A DNA stretch of 64,000 nt. It comes from Acinetobacter brisouii CIP 110357 (GTDB lineage: Bacteria > Pseudomonadota > Gammaproteobacteria > Pseudomonadales > Moraxellaceae). The stretch is from assembly GCF_000488275.1 (NCBI RefSeq), contig NZ_KI530762.1, positions 825,536 through 889,535 on the forward strand, written 5' to 3'. The notes beneath the pieces were generated by a model, which was not told where the DNA came from, did not search any database, and saw nothing but the letters and a program-made list of their open reading frames with translations. The translations under genes were made by a program, and so were the position numbers. Positions 9,220 to 18,531 of this stretch are shown piece after piece; the stretch's first letter is position 1, and each line of letters begins with the position of its first letter.

Positions 9220-9242
9220 GCCAGCATATTGCTGGCTTTTTT
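9220..9242 (+). terminator. Intrinsic terminator after the LysE-family gene
   Basis: A seven-bp GC-rich stem (GCCAGCA with TGCTGGC) closes a three-base loop and is followed by six T residues. Confidence 0.85.
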
Positions 9243-9449
9243 ATATTTGTGAATATCGTATTTATGACAATATCGTCGAGATTATTTTTTGCTCAACTTA
9301 TCAGTAGATGTGGGTATTTCTGATGTTGATCATGAGGAAAATTGATGATTTTGATAAAAATGACCTATGAGTTTAATTTTTTAAATCATTGTTTTTTATC
9401 TTAAAAATTAATATAAACTCAGGTAGAATATGTCGCGTAAAGCTTTTCT

Positions 9450-9478
9450 TTGAACTGGCCAATTCACGTTTTTAACAT
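9450..9478 (+). promoter_or_regulatory. Candidate sigma-70 promoter for etfBA
   Basis: TTGAAC and TAACAT are separated by exactly 17 bases. The leader to the etfB start would be about 125 bases. Between the upstream terminator (9242) and this element the 200-base stretch is AT-rich and shows no gene. Confidence 0.42.
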
Positions 9479-9610
9479 AATTTCAGTCTCTGTTGAGAAA
9501 TTGTGACTTGACCGAAATGCCAAACGCATTGCAAGATAGGCAACGAAACGAATTTTTGAAAAGTATCGCACTTTTCTTCTAGATCATTGGATACTACAGC
9601 CGAGGAATAC

Positions 9611-10360
9611 ATGAAGGCTCTTGTTGCTGTCAAACGTGTGGTCGATGCCAACGTTAAAGTTCGCGTTAAGCCGGACAATAGTGGTGTTGATTTAACCAAC
9701 GTAAAAATGTCAATTAACCCATTTTGTGAAATCGCAGTTGAAGAAGCGGTTCGCTTAAAAGAAAAAGGCATTGTTTCTGAAATCGTAGTGGTTTCAGTGG
9801 GTGCAAAAGAAGCTCAGGAACAAATTCGTTCTTCTATGGCACTTGGTGCTGACCGTGGCATCTTGGTTGAAACAGCCGATGAGCTAGGTGCTTTAGAAGT
9901 TGCGAAAATCCTGAAAGGTGTTGTTGCACAAGAACAACCACAATTGATTCTTTTGGGTAAACAAGCCATTGATGATGACTCTAACCAAGTTGGTCAAATG
10001 TTGGCAGCACTTTTAGGTGTAGGTCAGGCTACATTTGCATCTGAAGTGAAAGTTGAAGGTGAAAAAGTTCAAGTTACCCGTGAAATTGACGGTGGTTTAC
10101 AAACAATCGAACTGAACTTGCCTGCAATCATTACCACTGACTTGCGTTTGAATGAACCGCGTTATGCGGCTTTGCCGAACATTATGAAAGCACGTAAAAA
10201 ACCGCTGGATACAAAATCTCCTGCGGACTATGGCGTAGCTACAGGTAGCAAACTGAAAACTTTAAAAGTTGAAGCACCAGCAGAACGTCAAGCGGGCGTA
10301 CAAGTGAAATCTGTAGATGAGCTTGTTGATAAACTTAAAAATGAAGCGAAAGTGATCTAA
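9611..10360 (+). CDS. etfB: Electron transfer flavoprotein beta subunit
   Basis: A 249-residue subunit that binds AMP and, with EtfA, passes electrons from acyl-CoA and related dehydrogenases to ETF-ubiquinone oxidoreductase. The N-terminus [12 protein letters not shown] and the motif [18 protein letters not shown] (around 37-54) are typical, as is the ETF-beta signature around residues 150-175. The ATG at 9611 is preceded by GAGGA at 9602-9606; an in-frame upstream start at 9587 adds eight unconserved residues. The stop is 17 bases from the etfA start, so the pair is an operon. Confidence 0.96.
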   Translation: MKALVAVKRVVDANVKVRVKPDNSGVDLTNVKMSINPFCEIAVEEAVRLKEKGIVSEIVVVSVGAKEAQEQIRSSMALGADRGILVETADELGALEVAKILKGVVAQEQPQLILLGKQAIDDDSNQVGQMLAALLGVGQATFASEVKVEGEKVQVTREIDGGLQTIELNLPAIITTDLRLNEPRYAALPNIMKARKKPLDTKSPADYGVATGSKLKTLKVEAPAERQAGVQVKSVDELVDKLKNEAKVI

Positions 10361-10377
10361 AAGGCAGGGATAACATC

Positions 10378-11310
10378 ATGAGTATTTTAGTCATCGCTGA
10401 GCACGACAACCAAACTTTAAATGGCGCAACTTTAAACGTTGTTGCAGCAGCGCAAAAAATTGGTGGCGACATCACTGTTCTTGTAGCAGGTTCAGGTGCA
10501 CAAGCTGTTGCTGATGCAGCAGCAAAAGTTGCAGGCGTTAGCAAAGTTCTACTTGCTGACAATGCAGTTTATGCCAACCAACTAGCAGAAAACGTTGCCG
10601 GATTAATTGCTGATTTGGGTAAAGGCTATAGCCACATTTTGGCAGCAGCAACCACAACGGGTAAAAACATTTTGCCACGCGCTGCAGCTTTGCTGGATGT
10701 GAGCATGGTGAGTGATGTCATTGCGGTTGAATCAGCAAATACCTTCAAACGCCCAATTTATGCAGGCAATGCAATTGCGACTGTACAATCAGAAGAAGCA
10801 ATCATTGTTGCGACTGTACGTACTACAGCTTTTGATGCGGTTGCAGCAGAAGGTGGTGCAGCAGCTGTTGAAGCAGTGAGCGAAGCTAAAGATGCAGGCG
10901 TATCAAAATTCGTTTCAGAAGAAATCGTAAAAACTGAACGTCCAGAGCTTTCAGCTGCACGTATCGTGGTATCTGGTGGTCGCGGTGTGGGTTCGGGTGA
11001 AAACTACCACAAAGTCCTTGATCCATTGGCAGACAAACTGGGTGCAGCGCAAGGTGCATCTCGTGCTGCTGTTGACGCAGGCTTCGTACCAAACGACATG
11101 CAAGTGGGTCAAACAGGTAAGATTGTTGCACCAGATTTGTATATCGCGGTTGGTATCTCTGGTGCGATTCAGCACTTGGCAGGTATGAAAGATTCTAAAG
11201 TGATCGTTGCGATCAACAAGGATGAAGAAGCACCAATCAATGCGGTTGCAGACTACTGGTTAGTGGGTGATTTGAATGAAGTTGTACCTGAACTGGTATC
11301 TAAGCTTTAA
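10378..11310 (+). CDS. etfA: Electron transfer flavoprotein alpha subunit
   Basis: A 310-residue FAD-binding subunit, partner of EtfB. The C-terminal FAD domain contains VVSGGRGVGSGENY near residue 200 and the ETF-alpha signature region VGISGAIQHLAGMKDSKVIV near 260, both intact. The N-terminal domain (about 1-190) pairs with EtfB. It is co-transcribed with etfB and followed by a strong terminator. The protein is alanine-rich with no unusual features. Confidence 0.96.
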   Translation: MSILVIAEHDNQTLNGATLNVVAAAQKIGGDITVLVAGSGAQAVADAAAKVAGVSKVLLADNAVYANQLAENVAGLIADLGKGYSHILAAATTTGKNILPRAAALLDVSMVSDVIAVESANTFKRPIYAGNAIATVQSEEAIIVATVRTTAFDAVAAEGGAAAVEAVSEAKDAGVSKFVSEEIVKTERPELSAARIVVSGGRGVGSGENYHKVLDPLADKLGAAQGASRAAVDAGFVPNDMQVGQTGKIVAPDLYIAVGISGAIQHLAGMKDSKVIVAINKDEEAPINAVADYWLVGDLNEVVPELVSKL

Positions 11311-11327
11311 TTGAGTCATTTAAAAAA

Positions 11328-11354
11328 AAACTCTGCTTCGTGCAGAGTTTTTTT
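11328..11354 (+). terminator. Intrinsic terminator after etfA
   Basis: A nine-bp stem (AAACTCTGC with GCAGAGTTT) with loop TTCGT, followed by a T run. Confidence 0.88.
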
Positions 11355-11588
11355 ATACTTAAAATTTGTGTTTGAGCAATTTTCCTTGAAGTTAAAAATT
11401 ACAAATATATTCAGAGAAAAATCTCAATTTGGGCTCGAAGAATCCTTCCAAATTGGGCGAATTGGATAAAAAAAACATTATCAAAAAAATACTCAAAAGT
11501 ATGTGTAAAAAATCAGCAAAAATCAGAGGAATTTTATAAGAGAAATGTGATTCTATGGGCTTGGAGCACCACAAAACACAGGCGAATA

Positions 11589-11640
11589 TGCTAAAATATC
11601 GCGTTATGTTTTTCAGTTTTAGTGATAATTTTTTCACTAA
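11589..11640 (+). promoter_or_regulatory. Candidate gyrA promoter with a leader hairpin
   Basis: TGCTAAAAT (11589-11597) is an extended -10 element without a clear -35. Just downstream a seven-bp inverted repeat, TTAGTGA (11619-11625) with TCACTAA (11634-11640), is followed by a T-rich stretch and would lie in the gyrA leader. The rest of the 400-base gap is AT-rich. A minus-strand reading frame across it starts at GTG without a ribosome-binding site and overlaps this promoter, so I do not call it. Confidence 0.35.
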
Positions 11641-11710
11641 TTTTTCTGAATTTTTTCAAGTTTTTTGGCTGCTTATCGATGATAAATGGTCAATATAATA
11701 AGGAGTATGC

Positions 11711-14410
11711 ATGAGCGTATCGGAAATCCGACCGATTGCCATTGAGGATGAACTCAAGCACTCGTATCTTGATTATGCCATGAGTGTGATTGTCTCTCGT
11801 GCATTGCCAGATGTGAGAGATGGTCTCAAACCTGTTCATCGTCGTGTGCTATATGCGATGCATGAGTTGGGCAATGATTATAACAAGGCCTATAAAAAAT
11901 CTGCCCGTGTAGTTGGTGATGTGATCGGTAAATATCACCCGCATGGCGACTCTGCGGTGTATGAAACCATCGTACGTATGGCACAAGATTTTAGCTTGCG
12001 TTATCAGTTGGTCGATGGTCAAGGTAACTTTGGTTCAATCGATGGCGATAGCGCTGCTGCAATGCGTTATACCGAAGTGCGTATGACCAAGCTTGCTCAT
12101 GAGCTTCTGGCCGATCTTGAAAAAGACACGGTCGATTGGGAAGATAACTACGACGGCTCTGAGCGTATTCCTCAAGTTTTACCTACACGTGTTCCAAATT
12201 TACTGATCAATGGTGCTGCGGGTATTGCAGTCGGTATGGCGACCAACATGGCGCCGCATAATATGACCGAAGTGATTCACGCCTGCCTTGCTTATGCAGA
12301 TAATCCAAATATCTCTATTGAGGGTTTGATGGATCATATCAGTGGTCCAGATTTCCCAACAGGCGGCATTATTTACGGTAAATCAGGCATCGTCGATGCT
12401 TACCGTACAGGTAAAGGTCGTTTGCACATTCGTGGTAAGTATCATTTTGAAGAAGATGAGAAAACAAACCGTACCACGATCGTCTTTACTGAGATTCCAT
12501 ATCAGGTCAACAAAGCGAGAGTCATTGAGCGTATTGCTGAGCTGGTCAAAGAAAAGAAACTTGAAGGAATTTCAGAGCTGCGCGATGAGTCTGATAAAGA
12601 CGGTATGCGTATTGCGATTGACTTAAAGCGTGGTGAAAATGCTGAAGTCGTGGTCAATAACCTGTTCCTGAATACACAGCTTGAAAATTCGTTCAGCATT
12701 AACATGGTTTGTCTCGACAATGGTCAACCAAAGTTAATGAATCTGAAAGATATCATTGCTGCGTTTATTCGTCACCGTCAGGAAGTCGTAACACGTCGTA
12801 CTATGTTCGAATTGCGTAAAGCACGTGAACGTGGGCACATTTTGGAAGGCTTGACGGTTGCATTGGCGAATATCGATGCCATCATTGAAGCGATTAAAAC
12901 TTCAGCGAACCCAGCAGAAGCACGTGAACGCCTACAAGCAGGCGAGTGGGCTGCGGGTGGTGTAGTGAGCTTGCTGGAAAAAGCAGGCGCGATTTCAGTT
13001 CGTCCAGATGAAATTGAGGGTGAAGATCCAAACCGTCCATTTGGTTTGATTGATCAGCGTTACCGTTTGTCGCCAACTCAAGTTAGCGCAATTTTAGAGT
13101 TGCGCTTACATCGTTTAACAGGTCTAGAACAAGATAAACTTCATGCAGAGTATAGTGAGATTTTATCTCAGATTGCTGAATTTACAGCTATTTTGAATGA
13201 TTTTAACTTGTTGATGAATGTTATTCGTGAAGAATTAGCACTGATTTTGCAACAATATGGCGATGCTCGTCGTACAGAAATTGTGGAATCTCGCGTTGAT
13301 TTCTGCCGTGAAGATCTTATTCCAGAAGAGCAAGTCGTACTCACCGTTTCTAAAACGGGTTATGCAAAAACGCAGCCACTCTCTGACTATGCGGCTCAAC
13401 GCCGTGGTGGTCGTGGTAAATCTGCAACCAGCATGAAAGAAGATGACTATATTCAACATCTGATTGTAGCGTCTAACCATGCAACAGTACTGTGCTTTAC
13501 CAATGTGGGTAAAGTTTATCGTCTGAGAGTATTTGAAGTTCCACAAGCTTCACGTGGGGCGAAAGGTCGTCCGATGGTTAACTTGCTACCACTTGATGCC
13601 AATGAGACGATTACCGCAATTCTTCCGTTGACCGAGTTCCCAGAAGACCACTATGTATTCATGGCAACAGCATCGGGTACAGTAAAACGTGTGGAATTGG
13701 CGCAATTTGCAAACATTCGTGCTAATGGTTTGCGTGCAATTGAGCTTAATGAAGAAGATACCTTGATTGGCGTTGCGATTACTGATGGTAATCAGCAAAT
13801 TATGCTGTTCTCAAATGAAGGTAAAGCCATTCGTTTTGCTGAAACTGATGTGCGGGCAATGGGGCGTACTGCAAAAGGTGTACGTGGTATGCGAGTTGCT
13901 CTTGCTGCAACTGCACTTGAGGTGGATGACACTGAAACCGAAAATGATGATACGGATGATACTGAAGACAGCGCAGATTTGAATGTGATCAGCCGCATTG
14001 TATCGTTAGTCGTTGTCCCTGAAACAGGTGAAGTGCTGTGTGCGAGTGCAAACGGTTATGGTAAACGTACACCAGTCGATGACTTCCCGACCAAAAAACG
14101 TGGTGGTAAAGGCGTTATTGCGATTAAAACTTCTGAGCGTAATGGTGAGTTGGTCGGTGCAGTTGCGATTGATGAAACCAAAGAGCTCATGTTGATCTCC
14201 GATGGTGGTACTTTAGTGCGTACTCGTGCGTCTGAAGTGGCAACTACAGGGCGAAATGCACAAGGTGTTCGTCTGATTCGTTTGGGTGAAAATGAAACAC
14301 TGGTTGGTGTTGAAGCTATTGATGCCGTTGAGGAAGATGAAATTGAACTCGACATCAGTGAAGTGAATGAATCTGTTGAAACTGAAGAAGTAGACAATAC
14401 AGAAGAATAA
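11711..14410 (+). CDS. gyrA: DNA gyrase subunit A
   Basis: An 899-residue type IIA topoisomerase subunit that cuts and rejoins DNA; with GyrB it introduces negative supercoils. The catalytic tyrosine is Y120 in [10 protein letters not shown]. The quinolone-determining region reads [10 protein letters not shown] with serine at 81 (codon TCT at 11951-11953), the state expected of a quinolone-susceptible enzyme. The C-terminal beta-pinwheel (from about 535) begins near the GyrA-box QRRGGRGK. An acidic stretch rich in Asp, Glu and Thr interrupts the pinwheel near residues 737-756, and the protein ends in another acidic tail. AAGGAG precedes the ATG. Confidence 0.97.
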   Translation: MSVSEIRPIAIEDELKHSYLDYAMSVIVSRALPDVRDGLKPVHRRVLYAMHELGNDYNKAYKKSARVVGDVIGKYHPHGDSAVYETIVRMAQDFSLRYQLVDGQGNFGSIDGDSAAAMRYTEVRMTKLAHELLADLEKDTVDWEDNYDGSERIPQVLPTRVPNLLINGAAGIAVGMATNMAPHNMTEVIHACLAYADNPNISIEGLMDHISGPDFPTGGIIYGKSGIVDAYRTGKGRLHIRGKYHFEEDEKTNRTTIVFTEIPYQVNKARVIERIAELVKEKKLEGISELRDESDKDGMRIAIDLKRGENAEVVVNNLFLNTQLENSFSINMVCLDNGQPKLMNLKDIIAAFIRHRQEVVTRRTMFELRKARERGHILEGLTVALANIDAIIEAIKTSANPAEARERLQAGEWAAGGVVSLLEKAGAISVRPDEIEGEDPNRPFGLIDQRYRLSPTQVSAILELRLHRLTGLEQDKLHAEYSEILSQIAEFTAILNDFNLLMNVIREELALILQQYGDARRTEIVESRVDFCREDLIPEEQVVLTVSKTGYAKTQPLSDYAAQRRGGRGKSATSMKEDDYIQHLIVASNHATVLCFTNVGKVYRLRVFEVPQASRGAKGRPMVNLLPLDANETITAILPLTEFPEDHYVFMATASGTVKRVELAQFANIRANGLRAIELNEEDTLIGVAITDGNQQIMLFSNEGKAIRFAETDVRAMGRTAKGVRGMRVALAATALEVDDTETENDDTDDTEDSADLNVISRIVSLVVVPETGEVLCASANGYGKRTPVDDFPTKKRGGKGVIAIKTSERNGELVGAVAIDETKELMLISDGGTLVRTRASEVATTGRNAQGVRLIRLGENETLVGVEAIDAVEEDEIELDISEVNESVETEEVDNTEE

Positions 14411-14421
14411 ATCCAGATCTG

Positions 14422-14461
14422 CCTCATTCTGAAATAGGTGGTACTTATTTTCAGAATGAGG
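14422..14461. repeat. Inverted repeat after gyrA
   Basis: CCTCATTCTGAAA (14422-14434) and TTTCAGAATGAGG (14449-14461) form a 13-bp stem with a 14-base loop, 11 bases after the gyrA stop. No T run follows. It precedes a true bidirectional terminator, so it may serve as a stabilising 3-prime structure. Confidence 0.65.
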
Positions 14462-14476
14462 TCTACAGGTCAAAAT

Positions 14477-14506
14477 AAAAGAGGAAGCCTAGGCTTCCTC
14501 TTTTTT
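14477..14506. terminator. Bidirectional terminator between gyrA and the GT83 gene
   Basis: A perfect 28-base palindrome centred at 14490/14491 (half AAAAGAGGAAGCCT) is flanked by A and T runs, so it can stop transcription from both sides. Confidence 0.9.
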
Positions 14507-14507
14507 G

Positions 14508-16145
14508 TTATTGATTAAATATAAACACGTCATAATTACGTTGATGCAATACTTTAACCTGAGGGTCAGGAGATTTAAACTCACCTGGGCGACTAATCAC
14601 AATCAAAGGCTGTTTGTTTTTCAAAGCCTGCTCAAAGGTCGCATCGTTCCATAAATTGCGTTTTAACTCGGGTTCAAATAATAAGCCATCTTTGATTTCT
14701 ACAGCCGAATTATCTCCCCCAACAGCATCCCAGTTATTTACCAAATATATAGGTGATTTCCAATCCAGTAAAAATGGCACATCATAAAAGTAGTAGCGAT
14801 AGAACACTAGCTGCGTATTACCATGTAGATATTGCTGAAATTGTAACTGGTCAGAATTGGTTTTCGTATCGAACAATCGAACTGCAAAAGGAACACTTGA
14901 ACATAGCACCAGCAGACTAAGTACTGTCGCTTGTAAAAAAGAGATCTTTTTAGCTTTATAACAGGCCAGAAACACCCATGGGCTAGCTGTTAAAATTGCG
15001 CCGAGCAGAGAAATAAGACCAATACGCTGAAAATAAAAATCATGATTAGTTTTCATGACATGTGGTGTAATCAATATAGCGAGTCCCATTAAGGATACAA
15101 AAATTGAAACACCAAAAATCTGTAATTTATTTTTAGGTAAGGTTAGTGTCTGCTGCACCCATGCTGTGATGAGAATCGTCAGTGGGGCAACGACAGGTAA
15201 AATATAACCTGCTAATTTTGATGGCGGAATTGAAAAAAAGATCGTGACAGAAACGAACCACCAGAGCAGTAAAGCAAGAATTGGCGATGGAACGACAGTA
15301 CGAATATGTTGTTTCGCGCCTTTAAAGCCTGTCACGAGTAACCAAGGTAAGAAACTGATCAATAAGATGACCAAATAAAAAAACCAAGGTTGTTTATTAT
15401 TGAATCCTGACGAGCTAAAGCGGCTAAATTGTTGGTCAATAAAGAAATAGTTTAAAAAATTTGAATAATGGTGTTGCGCAAAATACAGCCATGGACCGAC
15501 TAGACAAATAAAGAGCAAAATGCCCAGTGGATTCAGTAAAGATGGGATTTTTCTCCATTCTTTACAATAAATCACCCATGGCAAAATCACCATTCCTGGA
15601 ACCAATACACCAATTAGTCCTTTACTCAAAAAGCCGCCAGCACAGGCAACATAGCCTAGGAATAAAATCGATTTTTTCCCAGACAAAGTAAAATCTGCAA
15701 AACAGAAAACGGTCAGTGTCATCCATGTTGCAACCAGTAAATCGTGGTTCACATACTGACTGCTGCCAAAAAACAGTAAGCTGGTTGCTAGAATTAGTGC
15801 ACTGAGCTGGGCAACACGCTCATTGATATATTTGCGAACAAAGAAAAATAGACTGACTAACATTAAAGTGCCAGCAAGTACAGGCACTAAGCGTAATACC
15901 CATAAATGCACACCAAAAATTTCCATCAAACCTGAACTGATCCAGTGCAAGAGAGGAGGTTTATGCATAAATGGAAAGCCATTGATACGTGGTGTGAGCC
16001 AGTCGCCAGTTTCAAACATGGCCCGGCTGATATCTCCATAACGTCCTTCATCAGGTACTGACATTGGTCTGATGACGGAAGTGATGAATAGCCAGATCGG
16101 TAGCAAAATCAGTAATAATTTAGATGATCTAAGTAAAGGTTGCAT
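14508..16145 (-). CDS. ArnT-like (GT83) membrane glycosyltransferase
   Basis: A 545-residue inner-membrane protein with about 11-12 hydrophobic segments in the first 400 residues and a soluble C-terminal part facing the periplasm. The N-terminal loop VPDEGRYGDISRAMFETGDW followed by HKPPLLHW is the catalytic signature of the ArnT/GT83 family (polyprenyl-phosphate-sugar to lipid A transferases). It is the last gene of a four-gene operon with a deacetylase, a polyprenyl-phosphate glycosyltransferase and a GtrA flippase. Known relatives add L-Ara4N (ArnT) or galactosamine (Francisella FlmK) to lipid A. From the context a hexosamine donor is more likely than L-Ara4N, since no arnA or arnB is nearby. 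Confidence 0.82.
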   Translation of the reverse strand: MQPLLRSSKLLLILLPIWLFITSVIRPMSVPDEGRYGDISRAMFETGDWLTPRINGFPFMHKPPLLHWISSGLMEIFGVHLWVLRLVPVLAGTLMLVSLFFFVRKYINERVAQLSALILATSLLFFGSSQYVNHDLLVATWMTLTVFCFADFTLSGKKSILFLGYVACAGGFLSKGLIGVLVPGMVILPWVIYCKEWRKIPSLLNPLGILLFICLVGPWLYFAQHHYSNFLNYFFIDQQFSRFSSSGFNNKQPWFFYLVILLISFLPWLLVTGFKGAKQHIRTVVPSPILALLLWWFVSVTIFFSIPPSKLAGYILPVVAPLTILITAWVQQTLTLPKNKLQIFGVSIFVSLMGLAILITPHVMKTNHDFYFQRIGLISLLGAILTASPWVFLACYKAKKISFLQATVLSLLVLCSSVPFAVRLFDTKTNSDQLQFQQYLHGNTQLVFYRYYFYDVPFLLDWKSPIYLVNNWDAVGGDNSAVEIKDGLLFEPELKRNLWNDATFEQALKNKQPLIVISRPGEFKSPDPQVKVLHQRNYDVFIFNQ

Positions 16146-16154
16146 AACATAGCC

Positions 16155-16538
16155 TCAATGCTGGAATGCAAAAAATCGGTTCAATAAAAAGGTAAAAATT
16201 GCAGTAAGAAAAATCGCAATAATGACCAAAATGGATAGTGAAATATTTAGATAGTGATGTGAAATAAGCAATAAACTTTCATTGAATCCAAAACCTAAAG
16301 TTGCAACGACAAAAAATTTAGGTAAGGTTTGCCGATGTGAAAGCTGCTGAGCTTGAAATGTAAAATGTCGATGCCCAAAGTAACTTACCCAAAAAGCAAG
16401 ACAAAAAGCAATGAGATTGGCATACGCTAAAGCGATATGCATTTGCTCAAACAGTAGAATCACAATAGCGTAATGCGTCAATGCCGCAAGCACACCAATG
16501 ATCCCAAAGCGAGCAAATGTAAGAACATGAGCAAGCAT
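16155..16538 (-). CDS. GtrA-like polyprenyl-linked sugar flippase
   Basis: A 127-residue protein with four predicted membrane helices, of the GtrA/DPMS family. It shows the family pattern FARFGIIGVLAALTHYAIV at residues 7-25 and FWVSYFGHRHFTF near 50-60. Such proteins are thought to flip undecaprenyl-phosphate sugars across the inner membrane. The start codon overlaps the stop of the upstream GT2 gene by one base (TAATG), so the two are translationally coupled. In this operon it would deliver the sugar made by the GT2 enzyme to the ArnT-like transferase. Confidence 0.82.
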   Translation of the reverse strand: MLAHVLTFARFGIIGVLAALTHYAIVILLFEQMHIALAYANLIAFCLAFWVSYFGHRHFTFQAQQLSHRQTLPKFFVVATLGFGFNESLLLISHHYLNISLSILVIIAIFLTAIFTFLLNRFFAFQH

Positions 16539-17509
16539 TAGGAGGTCTTATTATCAGATGTTGATGATGAATTTTTAGCTTTAGAGTATTCTGCAGCAAC
16601 AATATATTTAGGACGATTTTTAACTTCAGTATAAATACGTCCGATATATTCTCCAAGAATACCAATAAATAGTAACTGAATTCCACCAAGCAATGTCATG
16701 CCAGCAACAAGCGTTGCCCAACCTGGAACACTACTACCTTCGATGAGTGTTTTAAGAATTATCCAGAAACCATATGCCATCGCCATAAATGCGAGCAATG
16801 CGCCCAGATAAGTACTGACTCTTAACGGTAAATCTGAAAAGCCCGTTAATCCAGAAATGGCAAGGTTAAACAGGGATTTGAAATTGAAACTTGATGTCCC
16901 GTGCTGACGTTCTTGTTCAGAAAATTGTAGTCCAATACTTTTAAAACCCACCCACGCGTACAAACCTTTCATATAGCGGTTTTTTTCAGGTAAGTTTTGA
17001 ATGGCTTTAACTACTTTTTCATCAATTAAACGGAAATCTCCTGCATTTTCAGGGATTTCAACGGAAGTACTAAAACTCATTAATTTATAATAAGCATGGG
17101 TGAAAACGCGTTTGAGCCAAGATTCGGTATTACGGCTGCGAATACCATAGACCATGTCATAGCCATTACGCCATAAATTGAGCATGGTTGGGATTTCATC
17201 AATCGGGTGCTGAAAATCGGCATCAATCAATAATGCAATATCTCCTGTAACATGATCTAAACCTGCACTGAGTGCAGCTTCTTTACCAAAATTACGAGAG
17301 AGTTCCAATACACGCAGAGGGTAATTCTCAACTAAACTGTATAAAACATCTAAGGTGTTATCTTTACTACCATCATCAATCACAATGATTTCATAACCAG
17401 CAAGATCTAACTGGTCTAATTTGGCAGCCAAAGCTGGAATAAACTGGGGTAAATTTCCTGCTTCGTTATAAGCAGGAATCACACAAGATAGAAATGGATT
17501 GGTTCTCAT
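16538..17509 (-). CDS. Polyprenyl-phosphate glycosyltransferase (GT2, GtrB/ArnC/FlmF-like)
   Basis: A 323-residue GT2 enzyme with two C-terminal membrane helices (about 233-255 and 265-290). The catalytic domain starts LSCVIPAYNEAGNLP, carries the nucleotide-binding DDGSKDNT, the metal-binding DAD in LLIDADFQHP near residue 95, and the family region ELSRNFGKEAALSAGLDH. It should move a sugar from a nucleotide donor to undecaprenyl phosphate on the inner face of the membrane. The start overlaps the deacetylase stop by four bases (ATGA), and its stop overlaps the GtrA start, showing tight coupling. Which sugar it uses is not visible in the sequence; by analogy with Francisella FlmF2 it could be N-acetylgalactosamine. 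Confidence 0.85.
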   Translation of the reverse strand: MRTNPFLSCVIPAYNEAGNLPQFIPALAAKLDQLDLAGYEIIVIDDGSKDNTLDVLYSLVENYPLRVLELSRNFGKEAALSAGLDHVTGDIALLIDADFQHPIDEIPTMLNLWRNGYDMVYGIRSRNTESWLKRVFTHAYYKLMSFSTSVEIPENAGDFRLIDEKVVKAIQNLPEKNRYMKGLYAWVGFKSIGLQFSEQERQHGTSSFNFKSLFNLAISGLTGFSDLPLRVSTYLGALLAFMAMAYGFWIILKTLIEGSSVPGWATLVAGMTLLGGIQLLFIGILGEYIGRIYTEVKNRPKYIVAAEYSKAKNSSSTSDNKTS

Positions 17510-18300
17510 GCGTTTACTCCGATACGTGAAAGAGTAATTTGATAATTCTGACAGTCAATTGCAAATTGTTCAGATGCTAAATACCGATATTCTTGTAGCC
17601 GTGCTATTGTAATTGGATCAGTATTTTTTATTAAATCCTGCGCAGGATGACACATAATCAAAAGATTGTCTTGCGCTTGGCTTAACCATTTTTGGTTCAG
17701 ATGAGCATAATCAATTTGCTGAAAATCATAAATTCCAGCAAAAAATTGATTTTGTTTAAAGTTATTTTGCATACATAAGTGATTAAGGGTTGCTGAACCT
17801 AATTGCATGAGCATATATGTTTTAAACTGATAGGGTGAAACTACAAGAGTATGCCGGAGATTTCTTACCCAGCCTTTAAAATTCTGTTCTTTTAAAAACT
17901 CTATCAGTACTTCACGAATCACTGGAAACTGATGAACATGTTGATGCCCATCAATAAAGTCAGGTGCTTGCCCCAACGCTTCGATAAAAGCATTCCATTG
18001 CTCGGTGATGCTATCGCGAATCTGTTGACGGTCAAGTAATCGAAGCCATGCTTTAACCATGAGTGTATTTAAGGGAAAAGCGACAGTCTTGTCATCAAAA
18101 GCATGGGTAAAATTGAGGTGTAACCCTAAATCCGCCTGAGCAGCATAAGGTTTTAATTGCTGTGCCGCTTGTGACCAGTCAGGTGATTGGGTCATGCAAG
18201 ATGTCGCGTGCAGCCGCTGTTGTGCAATCAGCTCAATGATTGCCGTAGAAATACTTGGATGTAAAGCAAAATCATCGGCGCAGTAGCAGACATGTGTCAT
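17506..18300 (-). CDS. naxD: YdjC/ChbG-family deacetylase, NaxD-like
   Basis: A 264-residue member of the YdjC carbohydrate deacetylase superfamily. The metal site is visible as YCADDFALHP at the N-terminus (D9, D10), GLHLNFTH near residue 58, and DGHQHVHQFP near 115-125. Relatives remove an acetyl group from N-acetylhexosamines; NaxD of Francisella and Acinetobacter baumannii deacetylates the polyprenyl-linked sugar before transfer to lipid A. The first gene of the operon, it overlaps the GT2 gene by ATGA. A GTG at 18309 is in frame, but GAG eight bases before the ATG at 18300 favours the shorter form. The symbol rests on family plus context, not on a direct alignment. Confidence 0.72.
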   Translation of the reverse strand: MTHVCYCADDFALHPSISTAIIELIAQQRLHATSCMTQSPDWSQAAQQLKPYAAQADLGLHLNFTHAFDDKTVAFPLNTLMVKAWLRLLDRQQIRDSITEQWNAFIEALGQAPDFIDGHQHVHQFPVIREVLIEFLKEQNFKGWVRNLRHTLVVSPYQFKTYMLMQLGSATLNHLCMQNNFKQNQFFAGIYDFQQIDYAHLNQKWLSQAQDNLLIMCHPAQDLIKNTDPITIARLQEYRYLASEQFAIDCQNYQITLSRIGVNA

Positions 18301-18490
18301 TTTAGACACTCGCTTGCATTATTATAAATCATATCAAATATCTACAAAATAAAAGATGCGTCTAATATGCTCAGTATCCCTTAAGAACAACTTAAGTGTA
18401 AACTGGAGAAAATGTTGTTACAGAGTAAAAAGTGATTTAATCAATGAGCTTAGACGATCTAAATACATTGCAAATCCGAGCTGTTTTAGT

Positions 18491-18522
18491 CCCATTCTAA
18501 AGTCATGTAACCTTAGAATGGG
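18491..18522. repeat. Inverted repeat after oxyR
   Basis: CCCATTCTAA (18491-18500) and TTAGAATGGG (18513-18522) form a 10-bp stem ten bases past the oxyR stop. Neither side has a good T run, so it may be a weak terminator or an mRNA end structure. Confidence 0.55.
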
Positions 18523-18531
18523 GAAGATGAA

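Noticed and set aside
11392-11637. 81-codon minus-strand frame between etfA and gyrA
   Set aside because: It starts at GTG without a ribosome-binding site, overlaps the likely gyrA promoter and leader hairpin, and has the composition of random AT-rich DNA.
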